From Bradyrhizobium sp. CCBAU 53421 (lineage in GTDB: Bacteria; Pseudomonadota; Alphaproteobacteria; Rhizobiales; Xanthobacteraceae): a stretch of 64,000 nt of DNA. Positions 47,262-58,321 of the stretch are shown here, piece after piece. The stretch is from positions 7,378,001-7,442,000 of the forward strand of contig NZ_CP030047.1 in the NCBI RefSeq assembly GCF_015291625.1. Reading direction: 5' to 3'. Under the pieces are notes generated by a model. That model worked only from the letters and a program-made list of their open reading frames with translations. It did not search any database and was not told the origin of the DNA. Made by a program: the position numbers and the translations under genes. Positions within the stretch are counted from its first letter, which is position 1. Each line of letters begins with the position of its first letter.

Positions 47262-47750
47262 CCGATAAGATGCGCGGCTTTGCTGTTCCAGCCAACCCAC
47301 GTCTGATGATTGCGAAAAGTTCGGGAGCCAACAGTCCTGGTGGCCTTCGAAATGCTGCCCGCATGGCCTTTGTGACGTTTAACCCAAGGAGCTCGCGAGC
47401 GCCCGCAAATCGTGCAGACACATTTGCTGACCCACGCAGCTACGCAAGTTAGGTGGATCGGACAACCGCCTGACCTAGCCATCTGTCATATTTCACGCGG
47501 TAGGGTCGGACGGCCTTGAATCGTACGTAGCGTCACATTGTACGATCTCAGGGTAGTTCGCGATGATATTTGGCAGATGATACCCGCCAGATGATCATTG
47601 GCGACCGAGCCAAGCCGCACTGGATAGTCTGGGGCAATGTGCAACTGCCGCGCGTTCATCGTTGGCTATGGCAGTTATCTGGGGCAGCCGGTCACTGATC
47701 AATAGGGCTTTGATTGCGCATTGTCGAAATTTGTTGCCAGAGGTGGGATA
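47262..47750. other. Intergenic region after sRNA copy 2
   Basis: About 490 bases including direct repeat copy 2. No supported gene. Confidence 0.35.
47510..47552 (+). repeat. Imperfect direct repeat, copy 2
   Basis: Core TCGTACGTAGCGTCACATTG then TACGATCTCA, same orientation as the copy at 46864. Confidence 0.6.
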
Positions 47751-48060
47751 GTGACGGCCGATATCGTTGATGTATGCGTTGTCGGGAGTGGTGCCAGCGG
47801 CTCGACCGTGGCCTACGAGATCGCCCAACACGGTTTGCGAGTGCTCCTTCTCGAGGAAGGTCGGGCGCTTCCTCCCGGCGCCTCGCTGGCGAGCGTCCAA
47901 GATGGTATGGATACCGCCCTAGTAAGGTCTTCGGCAGGTACGTTGACGTCGTTTGGACGTCCGCTGGACTGTGTGCGCGCTCGGCGGCGGAATGACTTTG
48001 TATGCCGGAATAGCCTTCCGCTATCGGACCATTGATTTTGATGCGCGAGCGCATGTAGCC
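47751..48060 (+). pseudogene. FAD-dependent (GMC-like) oxidoreductase, N-terminal remnant
   Basis: GTG 47751 after GAGGTGGG. VDVCVVGSGASGSTVAYEIA is the dinucleotide-binding GxGxxG, then LRVLLLEEGRALPPG. After about residue 78 the frame shifts and continues ALGGGMTLYAGIAFRYRTID with the usual GGG turn, then family sequence stops near 48060. About three quarters of the protein is missing. Confidence 0.7.
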
Positions 48061-48118
48061 GGAGACGCGCTTGACCCGTCTGCGGATGAGCAGGCATTTT
48101 CCAACAGAGAACACCGCC

Positions 48119-49059
48119 ATGCCGCTGCCCAATCCATTTTCCACATCGCCGGTGCTGCTCGGCGGGGAGAACCGCTCGGGCGCCACATTGCTGAGCATCG
48201 TGCTGGATTCGCATCTGGATCTGGTAGCCGGGCCGGAGATCGACTTCCTCGAACCGCCCAATCTCGGTCCGCACATCTTGAGCGCGATCGACCTGCTGGC
48301 GGCCGGCGATTCCCGTGTCGCGGGCATGACCAAAAACACGGTCGATCCGTTCTGGTATGACGGGGTGCACTTTGTGGTCCAGTGCCGCCGGTTCGGCCTC
48401 GACTTCGATGATATGCGTGGGTTGGTCAGCAAGGTGATGGTCGAGATGGGCGACGACATCGTTTCGTTCGCCGCCCGATGCTGCCTTATCAACGAGATGG
48501 GCGAGTTGCGCCGAGCACGTAGCGGGGCCCGGCGCTGGGGCTTGAAACTGCAGCGCAAGATTGCCCACATCGACGCCTTCGCCCGGCTGTGGCCGCGCGC
48601 ACATTTCGTGCATATCGTGCGGGACGGCCGCGACGTTGCCGCCTCTCATCTGAAAACCGTTCCTGATTGGGGGTACCGAACTGTTGCCGATGCGGCGCGC
48701 GGTTGGCTGGAAGTGGTATCCCAGCCACACCGAATCGCGCCGCCTGGCCGCTATCTTGAGGTGCGTTACGAGGATCTTGTAACCAGTCCCCGTCCCACCC
48801 TGGCCCGGGCCTGGATCACCTCGGCTTGCCTTGGGATGAGGCCGTGCTGCGTCACGCTGAATACGAGCACGTATTGTTCGAACAACCGCACGGCCATCCG
48901 GCGGCCGAGGCTGCGGGGAAGCCGCTGCACCGAGGCAGGATCGGTCGTTACGTCCAAGATCTGACGCGAGCCCAGATCGAGGAGTTCGAGCAGATCGCCG
49001 AAAGTGAGCTGAGCCGACTCGGGTATCTCTCGGCTCCCAGCCTGTCTGGCGACACGTGA
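48119..49059 (+). pseudogene. Sulfotransferase with a C-terminal frameshift
   Basis: ATG 48119. The 5'-phosphosulfate loop is GGENRSGATLLSIVLDSH and the 3'-phosphate site is HIVRDGRDVAASHL. Near 48807 the reading frame changes, and the true end continues in another frame as LDHLGLPWDEAVLRHAEYEH, HRGRIGRYVQDLTRAQIEEF to a stop at 49059. An indel of one or two bases would restore about 310 residues. Could be a recent pseudogene or a sequencing error. Confidence 0.75.
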
Positions 49060-49129
49060 GCCGCCGGCGCTGTTTCGCCGCGCCTCGCGGACTGCCACGA
49101 AGCTATCTTGCGCTGCTCGTCGGCTGGAC

Positions 49130-50142
49130 GCGGGACCGGCGCAAACGGGGCTGCTGCTGGCCTGCGGTCGAGCGCCGTACCTGGTGGTGAGTCTGTTCGC
49201 CGGGGTCGTCGTCGACCGCCTCCCTCATCGGCGGATCCTTTTGACCGCCCATCTGGTGATGGCGGCGACGCTGGCCATAATTCCCTTGTTCGCCAACCTT
49301 GGACATCTTGGACTGGTTCAGTTGTACACGACGAGCATGCTGGTTGGGGTTGCCGCAGTCATCGCTGAAGTGGCTTATCTGGCGTGCATACCCACTCTGC
49401 TAGATCGCTCACAGCTGGTTCGGGCACAGAGTTCCTGGCGGACTCGATTTCATTTTTGCTTGCCGCCGCGTTGCTGTCTCTGGTGCCCCTGCGTAAAGCT
49501 GGGTGCTCGGAGGCCGCGCCGAGAGCGGTGCTTGGCCAAGTTGCCGAGGGTTTGGCAAGCCTGTTCGGCAATCCGATTTTGCGGGCAGTCACGTTGGCCA
49601 GCGGCACATTCATCTTTTGGCACAACGCGTTTTCTGCGGCGTTTCTGCTGCATTTGACCAAGGATCTCGGGTTTGACAGCCGGCTCGTCGGCATGGCGCT
49701 CGGCATCGGTGCGCTTGGAGGTGTGGTCGGCGCGGCTAGCTCACCGCGGGTGGGCCGGGCGATCGGCCTCGGCCCAAGTTTAATGATCGGTTTGGCGGTA
49801 AGCGCCGGCGGAATGAGCTTGGCGGCCCTGCTCACCCAGCCCTGGTGGGCCGCAGTAGCATGCGTGACCCTCTCCCAATTCATGCTGTGGATCGGTTAAG
49901 GGATCTACAACGCGCAGCAGGTTCCCATTCGATATGCGTTGGTCCCGCCGCACTTACAGGGCCGGATCAATGCGAGTATCCGCAGCGTGGTGTGGGGACT
50001 GGCCTCATTGAGGGCGCTGGCCGGCGGCGCGGCCGCTGCTGCGACGAGCCTGCGTACCACGTTACTCGCGAGCAGCGTGCTTGGCATGGCCTCCATAGTG
50101 TGGATTTGGCCGCTGCGCCAGGCGCGCAGCTTGCGTCTATGA
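49130..50142 (+). pseudogene. MFS exporter remnant, several lesions
   Basis: AQTGLLLACGRAPYLVVSLF then AGVVVDRLPHRRILLTAHLV, a frameshift near 49430, then ADSISFLLAAALLSLVPLRK, AFSAAFLLHLTKDLGFDSRL, a TAA stop at 49897, and GIYNAQQVPIRYALVPPHLQ, GRINASIRSVVWG. This is an MFS_3/EntS-like drug or siderophore exporter. The first one or two membrane helices are missing. Its last codons overlap the next gene. Confidence 0.75.
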
Positions 50143-51522
50143 CCGCGACGGACTGGCTCATGGACATCAAAGAATTTGGCGATCTTGATCGGCAGCCTGG
50201 GCGGCTCATGGTTTGGCGGATCAACGTCCCCGAGCCGATCAGCTGGCGGGCTGACCCGCGCCGCCCGTCCTATGTGCAAGAGGAACATCTTCGCTCTGCG
50301 GACGATGGCCGACCGGGCTGGCTCGGCGCAGCATTCGAGTTGCCAGGCGAGCTCCACGCCGCCGCGCTGACCAAAGCGATCCTTGGCTGGGTCGATCGGC
50401 ACGAGGTATTACGCAGCCGATTGGCCAAGGATGGATCGGCAATGCATCGCGCCACGATTGATCCAGGCGCTGCAGCGCTTGAGCAAACCGTGGTGAGTGA
50501 CTGCGCCGATAGCGGCGAAACTGCTCAGTTGCTCGAAAAACTGTTTGACGCGGAGACCAACGCGCTGCGCTGGCCGGCGTATGTCTTCGTGACGATCAGC
50601 CGGCCGACATCCACGAGCCTCCTGCTCGCCGCCGACCACTCGGTTAGCGATGCCTACTCGATGGCCTTGGTACCGTATGAGATCCGCGAGCTGTACACAG
50701 CCGCGATCCGTCGAGTGGAACCTCAGCTGGCAGCGGTGCACAGCTATCTGGATCACGCCGAGGCCGAACGAGAGCGATTGACCGATCTAACCGATGACCA
50801 TCCTGCCATCGGCCATTGGCGCGAGCTGATCGCGGCGAACGGCGGTCAATTGCCGCACTTTCCGCTATCATTCGATGCGCCGGAGAGATCCTTGCAGCGG
50901 AGCGGAAAAATGTGGCTGCTCGATGCGGCTGGTGCATGCGAATTCGATCGCGGCTGCAGGTCCCAGGGCGGAAACGCGGCGACGGGAATTTTCGCCAGTC
51001 TGGCGCTGGCAGGAAAGACACTGGCGAACCAACGACAAATTCCACGCCGTTGCGCGCTTTCACACCAGGTACGATCTACGATCGATGCGTTCGGTTGGAT
51101 GGTATGTCGGGATGAGCCCGGTGAGCTTCCGGGTGGCCGATACGTTGCCGGAAATCCTGCACGCCGCCCGGCTCGAACTCAAACGCGCCAAGAAAACGGC
51201 TCAGGTGCCATTTTCAAAGGCCATGGAGCTGCTTGGCACCACGCTGCGCGACCGTTTCATGGTATCCTATATTGACAATCGGACGGTGCCCGGGTCGGAC
51301 CGCTGGCCCCACTGGCGGACAAGATTTCTGATTAGCCGTAGCTCCGATGCTTACGAGACATACCTATGGGTCAGTCGCTGGCAGGACGGAATTTCCGTGA
51401 ACTTCCGCCACCCTGGTACAGCAACCGCGCGAAATGCAATGGATGACTATCTTGCTGAAGTGGCCGCGCAGGCCCACCTGATCAGCGGCGCTCGTCCGCT
51501 GCCGCGGCTCTCAATCGACTGA
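50139..51522 (+). pseudogene. Condensation-domain acyltransferase, frameshifted
   Basis: ATG 50139 overlaps the MFS stop as ATGA. It shows the NRPS condensation/PapA fold: GRLMVWRINVPEPISWRAD, FELPGELHAAALTKAILGWV, HEVLRSRL and the active-site HxxxD in AADHSVSDAYS. At about 51025 the frame shifts and continues NDKFHAVARFHTRYDLRSMR, GWYVGMSPVSFRV (DFGWG-like region) to the stop at 51522. It would be about 460 residues if intact. PapA-type enzymes esterify lipids or polyketides. Confidence 0.75.
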
Positions 51523-52128
51523 CCAGGGTGGCTGAGAGTTAGCGTTCTTGACCAAGAACCGCTCGCGTTACGATCACGATCATTCGTGCTTGGGTGGCCA
51601 GAAAGGAGCTAAATTTAGCAGCATGCCGAGAGCGCCACCGGGCGCGAGCATAGGCCCTATCTGCTCTATCTTTTGGTTGAGGCGACTTTCTCGCGGGTGG
51701 CTTGCGGATGATCCTCGCCAGGCTAAGCCGACACAACTCTTGCTCCGGACAGTAACGTGCATAGTGCCGAGCAGCATGTCGAGTTTATGACCAGCAGATA
51801 TTGCGATCAATTGCGAGCTAGCATCCTCATATCCATGCTTTTCTTGCATTGAGCTAGCGATGGCACGGTCATTGCAGGTCTTCGTTCAATGAATGGATTC
51901 GCCCTCGCACGGCAGGCGTTGATTTTCCGGATCATGCGCTGATGGAGGCATGTTCGTACATGATGGCGCAGAGGCTCATCGACGATGCTTCGTGCAAGCG
52001 ACACGGAATACGAGCTGCAGCTGATGAGCAGCGACGAACTCGCTATGCACCCCACTGGCGATTGACTTGGACTGAAGACAAATGTTTCAGCATGACGCAA
52101 CAACAGCGACGCAAAGCGCGTAATCGAA
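51523..52128. other. Intergenic region
   Basis: About 600 bases. Open frames here are low quality. Nothing supported. Confidence 0.35.
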
Positions 52129-52341
52129 GTGGCGCATCTTAAGGATCTACGAGAGCTGATGCAGTTGCTTTGGCATTTGTTCGAAGCAGCGGACCGGGTT
52201 CCTAGAGGACCGGAGCATACAGCAGCGATTCAGACAATTAAACGCTTTGAGCGTCGGCTGGCAGTATTGGTTCAGGCATCTGAGAAAGCTCGAGCTGGTC
52301 GCACCAGAGTCGCGGGCCGAGCCAGCCCGCCAAATAAATGA
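52129..52341 (+). CDS. Small helical protein (70 aa)
   Basis: GTG start. AHLKDLRELMQLLWHLFEAA then DRVPRGPEHTAAIQTIKRFE and RRLAVLVQASE, all helical, resembling small Bradyrhizobium proteins. No motif or partner known. Start could be an ATG further in. Confidence 0.42.
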   Translation: MAHLKDLRELMQLLWHLFEAADRVPRGPEHTAAIQTIKRFERRLAVLVQASEKARAGRTRVAGRASPPNK

Positions 52342-52502
52342 TCTTCAAACAATCACAGAAATCATCGAGGGATTCCATTTATGTGCGCTATCGCTAAGGC
52401 CTGCATGGCCACCGCGATGTGAAAGGAACTTGAAGCGCCTGTCCGGACCGCGGTATCCATTCGTCTTCCAGGGGTAAATGAGGGCCGAATATGTGGCAGG
52501 CG

Positions 52503-53198
52503 CTAGAAGCGCGTGTTCTTGAGCAATACATCTCCTTCTACAGCACGGGGATAATGAGCCGCCACTTCGAATGACGGCAATAGATCAAGAATGGCTTGCA
52601 GCGACAGTTGCCCTTCGTAGAGCTCCCGGTCGCTATATTCCGTGTAGATGAAGCGTGTATTGCTCAAGGTTTGCATGCCGCCCGCAATGACGTCGGCCTC
52701 CGCGCCTTGGACATCCATCCAAATGAAATCAACCGTGTTCAGCTTAGCGTCGCTGTACCAATCGTCCAGCCGCCGGGTTTCAACCGAGAAAGGGCGGTCG
52801 AACCGAACCCAATCATACTCGGTAAGATGGTTTTTCGGACGGCGTATCGAGCCGGAGAGATCCCATTCTTTTGCATCTCCATCTGCATTGCTTGGATGAA
52901 AATCGATCATCCCGTTTCGATCGCTGATCGCGATTTCAAGCAGCGTCACCTTATCGAGGGAAGGGCCCAACTTCTTCTTAAAGCGCGCAATCGCACGAGG
53001 GTCCGGCTCGAAGCAGTAAAGCTGAGCTTGTGGGCACAGGGTAAGAAAATGTTGCGTATCGGTTCCGTCATTGCAGCCGATATCCAAGATGACTGGATTG
53101 GACTTCTGAAGAAGCGAAACGATATGCTGATGTACTTCTACCGACGACACAGGTTGTTTTCCTATTGGCGCAGAGATCGGTTGAATTCGCCACCGCAA
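52503..53198 (-). CDS. FkbM-family methyltransferase
   Basis: 231 residues, TTG start or an inner GTG at VSSVEVHQ. SAM site PVILDIGCNDGTDTQHFL (about 35-52), CFEPDPRAIARFKKKLG, VETRRLDDWYSDAKL and FIWMDVQGAEADVIAGG are FkbM marks. FkbM enzymes O-methylate sugars or polyketides; in rhizobia related proteins act on polysaccharides or Nod-type molecules. Substrate unknown. Two exact 10-base tandem repeats lie upstream. Confidence 0.85.
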   Translation of the reverse strand: MRWRIQPISAPIGKQPVSSVEVHQHIVSLLQKSNPVILDIGCNDGTDTQHFLTLCPQAQLYCFEPDPRAIARFKKKLGPSLDKVTLLEIAISDRNGMIDFHPSNADGDAKEWDLSGSIRRPKNHLTEYDWVRFDRPFSVETRRLDDWYSDAKLNTVDFIWMDVQGAEADVIAGGMQTLSNTRFIYTEYSDRELYEGQLSLQAILDLLPSFEVAAHYPRAVEGDVLLKNTRF

Positions 53199-53220
53199 TC
53201 ACACGCTGGAGGCTTCGGCA

Positions 53221-53240
53221 CAACGTATATCAACGTATAT
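53221..53240. repeat. Exact 10-bp tandem repeat upstream of FkbM gene
   Basis: CAACGTATAT twice in a row, 23-42 bases before the start of the minus-strand gene. It could be a regulator site or part of its promoter. Confidence 0.5.
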
Positions 53241-53523
53241 AATCCATATGCCGGTCCAATCCCCTTGCTCCATCAGCGCTATTGGAATGCCGTCGACGCA
53301 AAATAGCCCGGCCGCATGATTTTCTTTCAGCCAAATTCGTACGAGCAGCTTTGCTCGCAGGGGCGACAATGAAGAGCCGTGGAGAAGAAACGGAAAGAGA
53401 CTGTCGGCGCTCGATCACCATCCCATCGGTAGGTCGTGATCGGCCTGATCTTGCGGTCCCTAGCGAGCACATTTTGGCGCCCATGCGCGTGACGGTACAC
53501 TCGGATGTTTTGACGAGAAGCAA
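53241..53523. other. Region between FkbM gene and groES promoter
   Basis: About 280 bases; no supported gene. A long plus-strand frame that runs into groES is not family-like before the groES start. Confidence 0.4.
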
Positions 53524-53539
53524 TGTCAGGTTCGCAACA
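53524..53539. promoter_or_regulatory. NifA upstream activator site
   Basis: TGT-N10-ACA exactly (TGTCAGGTTCGCAACA), 104 bases upstream of the sigma-54 promoter, a normal distance. Confidence 0.72.
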
Positions 53540-53643
53540 GCTTGGCGAGCTGTGCACATGAAGGCGTTTGCTTCCGGACGAATGCACGCGCAGGCCAAGC
53601 GTGAGATTCATCACGATTGCAGGCAGATCGCTCTGCTCGTCTT

Positions 53644-53659
53644 TGGCCTGGCTCTTGCA
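53644..53659 (+). promoter_or_regulatory. Sigma-54 (-24/-12) promoter of groESL
   Basis: TGGCCTGGCTCTTGCA: GG and GC ten bases apart, matching TGGC-N7-TTGC(A/T). It ends 60 bases before the groES ATG. Confidence 0.78.
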
Positions 53660-53719
53660 ATAATGGTGCTGCTCAGAAAGCACCCATCGTCAACTCGTTC
53701 AAATGCTCAGGAGGCCTGC

Positions 53720-54034
53720 ATGAATTTCCGTCCGCTTCACGACCGCGTCGTGGTCAAGCGCATCGACGCTGAAGAGAAGACAGCTGGCGGCATCATCATT
53801 CCCGACACAGCCAAGGAAAAGCCCTCGCAGGGCGAAGTCGTCGCGGTTGGCCCAGGCGGCCGTGACGAGACCGGTAAGCTGATTCCGATCGACGTGGCGG
53901 TCGGCGATCGCGTGCTGTTCGGAAAGTGGTCAGGCACCGAGGTCAAGGTCGACGGTCAGGAACTGTTGATCATGAAGGAGAGCGACATCATGGGCGTTCT
54001 CACGGATGTGTTTTCCAAGAAGAAAGCCGCCTAG
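53720..54034 (+). CDS. groES: Co-chaperonin GroES
   Basis: 104 residues from ATG 53720 with CAGGAGG in front. [20 protein letters not shown], mobile loop [20 protein letters not shown] and [16 protein letters not shown] are standard. It caps GroEL. The upstream NifA site and sigma-54 promoter mark this as the nitrogen-fixation copy, like groESL3 of B. japonicum. No CIRCE or ROSE element was seen. Confidence 0.96.
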   Translation: MNFRPLHDRVVVKRIDAEEKTAGGIIIPDTAKEKPSQGEVVAVGPGGRDETGKLIPIDVAVGDRVLFGKWSGTEVKVDGQELLIMKESDIMGVLTDVFSKKKAA

Positions 54035-54106
54035 TCCGGCGCTCGCCACCACTCACCCCTGACGAACGCCTTGCCGGGCGCGTCGAAGGATGAGAAATTA
54101 AACTAA

Positions 54107-55759
<1,653 letters not shown>

Positions 55760-55788
55760 TCCCTCCTCTCAAAAGGATCGACAGGCAG

Positions 55789-55814
55789 AACCCTGGCAGC
55801 AATGCCAGGGTTTT
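55789..55814 (+). terminator. Rho-independent terminator of groESL
   Basis: AACCCTGGCA / TGCCAGGGTT, loop GCAA, followed by TT. 30 bases after the groEL stop. Confidence 0.88.
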
Positions 55815-57025
55815 CGACTTCAGGCAAGCTTGCAACCACGCAACCATTGTCAGCTTGAGTTGGATCGGCAGTTGGCGCCAGCCATTTTATCAGCAGCGGC
55901 CGTCCGACGCACACCTAAGTTGGTTAGTCTGCCTTCTCTCTCCCGCCGCCGCTCGGCTTCCATCCATGACGTTCCATGAGCTCTAGTTCTTAGACCGCGT
56001 ATACCGGATCTTTCAGTTCCGCGCATGATCCAGATCGATCCTATACCACGCTATCTAGTCAACGCTGAGGGTTCACAGGGCCACGCAGATGACGGCGTAA
56101 GATGCGGCTCGACCGGCGCGCCGACATTTTTCCTTGGAAAGCGGCGTTATTGCGCGCGGGCCAAACGAGTAAGTTCGCCTCAGGCGACAAGATGGCAGGT
56201 CGCCCGCAGAGTACATCGCTGATCTAGAATTCTCGATCGCCAAGAAACGATGTGTCACGGCAACGGTCGTTACTAGAATCTTCTTCCGGCACGGCTGTCG
56301 GAGCCAACAAGACTCTCGAGCAGTGCCCGGTCAGCCACAACGCATCAATTAGGTTTCATGCAGAAGCGGCCCCAGCGAGAGGTTCAAGCTGGGGCCGAGC
56401 TGAGGTCGCGGCCGCTCGTCACCGAAATCAGCAGCCGAACCAGGGCTGAACAATACGAGATGAAAATTACCCGCCCTATGCCCGCATCATTAGAATCGAA
56501 TTTCGAAAAATAACGCGTGTGAATCTCAGCGAAGAAATCGCCACCGGGCCCGGCCGCCAGGTATCATAATCTCGAGCTCCTCAGTTGCTCACTGGTTCCG
56601 TTTTAGAGACTCCGAACTGGATTTTCGGCCTAACCATCCTATTACTTTGGTTTGCGAGAGCGGAAAGAAGCCAAATAGCCCGCAAAGCTGCTGGTCATTG
56701 TCGCCCTCGAGCCGCGATCGCTTAAGTTTTCGACGCAGATGCCTTATCTGATTCGGGGAACTACTTCGGCTGGATTTTAACGGAGGCTGCTGAACGGGAC
56801 TCCACACCCGCTGTTCCCAAATTGGCTCCCGTCGCGGCATGGTTTCAAACACGGATATACCGTGCGGACCACTGCGGCGCAGAAGTCGCTAGGTTGAAGT
56901 CAAGTCCCGCGTGTGGTAGGCGATCGCTTGCCGACCTCAGAAAGAGGCTCGATGCTCTCGGCGCGCCGATCGGTCCGGAAATAAAACGCCGGGAATTTGT
57001 TTGCCGATCGCTTGTTGTTTGTAGA
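55815..57025. other. Gene-poor region
   Basis: About 1.2 kb. It contains one clear hairpin (56367-56397). Short frames on both strands lack family character. It is likely island filler DNA. Confidence 0.35.
56367..56397. other. Isolated 10-bp GC hairpin
   Basis: CGGCCCCAGC / GCTGGGGCCG with an 11-base loop and no T run. It may be a remnant of a terminator or part of an RNA; no transcript can be assigned. Confidence 0.4.
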
Positions 57026-57238
57026 TCAAGCTTGCTTGTCAGCTAAGGTTTTCATCGAACGACCTAGCGGCAACTTTCGCCGATGGTAGCCGTAGATCCG
57101 GACATCTTCGCGGATTTGCTCGCTAACCGAGCGCACGACACGTTTCTTCCGCCAGTTCCTGTTGAGATCGATCGGAATGGAATTGCCTCGAGGAACGACG
57201 AGAAGGTCGTTCCGTTCGTTCAAGTAGACATCGTACAT
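57026..57238 (-). CDS. Conserved small protein (70 aa)
   Basis: MYDVYLNERNDLLVVPRGNS then IPIDLNRNWRKKRVVRSVSE, QIREDVRIYGYHRRKL. A short beta start and a basic helical end; the pattern occurs in several small Bradyrhizobium proteins. Function unknown. Confidence 0.6.
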   Translation of the reverse strand: MYDVYLNERNDLLVVPRGNSIPIDLNRNWRKKRVVRSVSEQIREDVRIYGYHRRKLPLGRSMKTLADKQA

Positions 57239-57592
57239 GGAAGTCCTCGCTCCGGGTCAACATAGGCCGAAGCCCCAGCCCTTTGGTGACTTGGACGACA
57301 CAGTCTCATGAAAGCCGAACAGGGTGCTTTGCTCTCGGAATGCCAAGGCTGGGAGGGACGATTTCTGCTTCATCTAGGCAACAGCGACGAAGCCGAAAGA
57401 AACTGCGGATTGGAGCTCCCCGCCCGGCGCGTGTCGCAGGTCTCGGCTTGACTTGTTGTAAGCCTTTCGTTGCCTAATGGTGTCGGCCTATGCAACTAGC
57501 CGTGGCTTTCCGTGCTGCTTGCTTTCTAGTGATCCGGCTGGCGTCGATACCTAATATCTGTTTCTGAGCTCGGTTGGCATTATCCTGCTCCC
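57239..57592. other. Intergenic region after the hydrazine-type operon
   Basis: About 350 bases downstream of the methyltransferase gene. No clear terminator or gene. Confidence 0.35.
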
Positions 57593-58321
57593 TCATATCC
57601 TGCCCCTCATTTCAGGATGCCCCTTTTTGAAATGAAGGAAGTTACAGACATCATGATATTCTATCTCGTTCAAGCGGAAGCCATACGAGGATATGCGGTT
57701 CACCAGAAAGACCGGATCGAACGCGAATGCCTGAAAACCGTTGGAGCAATCTAATCGAACATAGTCATCCGTGCGCACCACCCCCTGAATGGTAATACCA
57801 CAAAGGTCATAGTATTCGTGGCGAGCCACCGTTGCCGTATCGCTCGTCGAAAAGAGCGACAAAGCTAGATCAAAAGGCGCTTTACAGACCAGCGACAGAA
57901 ATTCCATCGGCGCGTCCATCGTGCCAATAAAATTAAACGGCAGTATGCAAAGCACCTTTCCATCATATCGGCGCATTATCTCTTCGATTAGCCGCATTCT
58001 TTTGAAGAATTTTCTGGCCTCGCAGCGGATAACCGCTCCTCTCCTGCTCTTTAACCGGCGCATACGAGGTGGATTTATTTCGATGCCAAGATAATCATTG
58101 TCATCGTTTTTTATGCCGATAAGGCGGTAGCCGCTACAACCAACTTCTATGATCAACTGGTACTGGGTCGCGCACAGGAGATCGAGGTAAAACAGTCTCT
58201 CGCGATGATGAAACTGACGCACCTCGGCAGTGAAGCAGCTCGGACGCATGAGACGTACGCCTTCATTGCCTAGATAGATCGCTCGATTGACTTGCTGGGA
58301 CCGGAACGCGGAGGAGTTCAC
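57593..58321 (-). CDS. Putative SAM-dependent methyltransferase, last gene of the operon
   Basis: 242 residues. LIIEVGCSGYRLIGIKNDDN then DYLGIEINPPRMRRLK is a class I methyltransferase motif I (E/D-x-GC-G-x) and motif II (GIE). VLCILPFNFIGTMDAPMEFL is in place of motif IV. Later blocks are diverged and I name no subfamily. ATG overlaps the racemase stop (ATGA), so it is part of the same operon. It could methylate the product of the pathway or a carrier intermediate; this is inference. Confidence 0.6.
   Translation of the reverse strand: MNSSAFRSQQVNRAIYLGNEGVRLMRPSCFTAEVRQFHHRERLFYLDLLCATQYQLIIEVGCSGYRLIGIKNDDNDYLGIEINPPRMRRLKSRRGAVIRCEARKFFKRMRLIEEIMRRYDGKVLCILPFNFIGTMDAPMEFLSLVCKAPFDLALSLFSTSDTATVARHEYYDLCGITIQGVVRTDDYVRLDCSNGFQAFAFDPVFLVNRISSYGFRLNEIEYHDVCNFLHFKKGHPEMRGRI

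Noticed and set aside
53553..53570. Second possible sigma-54 element (TTGGCGAGCTGTGC) upstream of groES
   Set aside because: Only eight bases between GG and GC; ten are needed.
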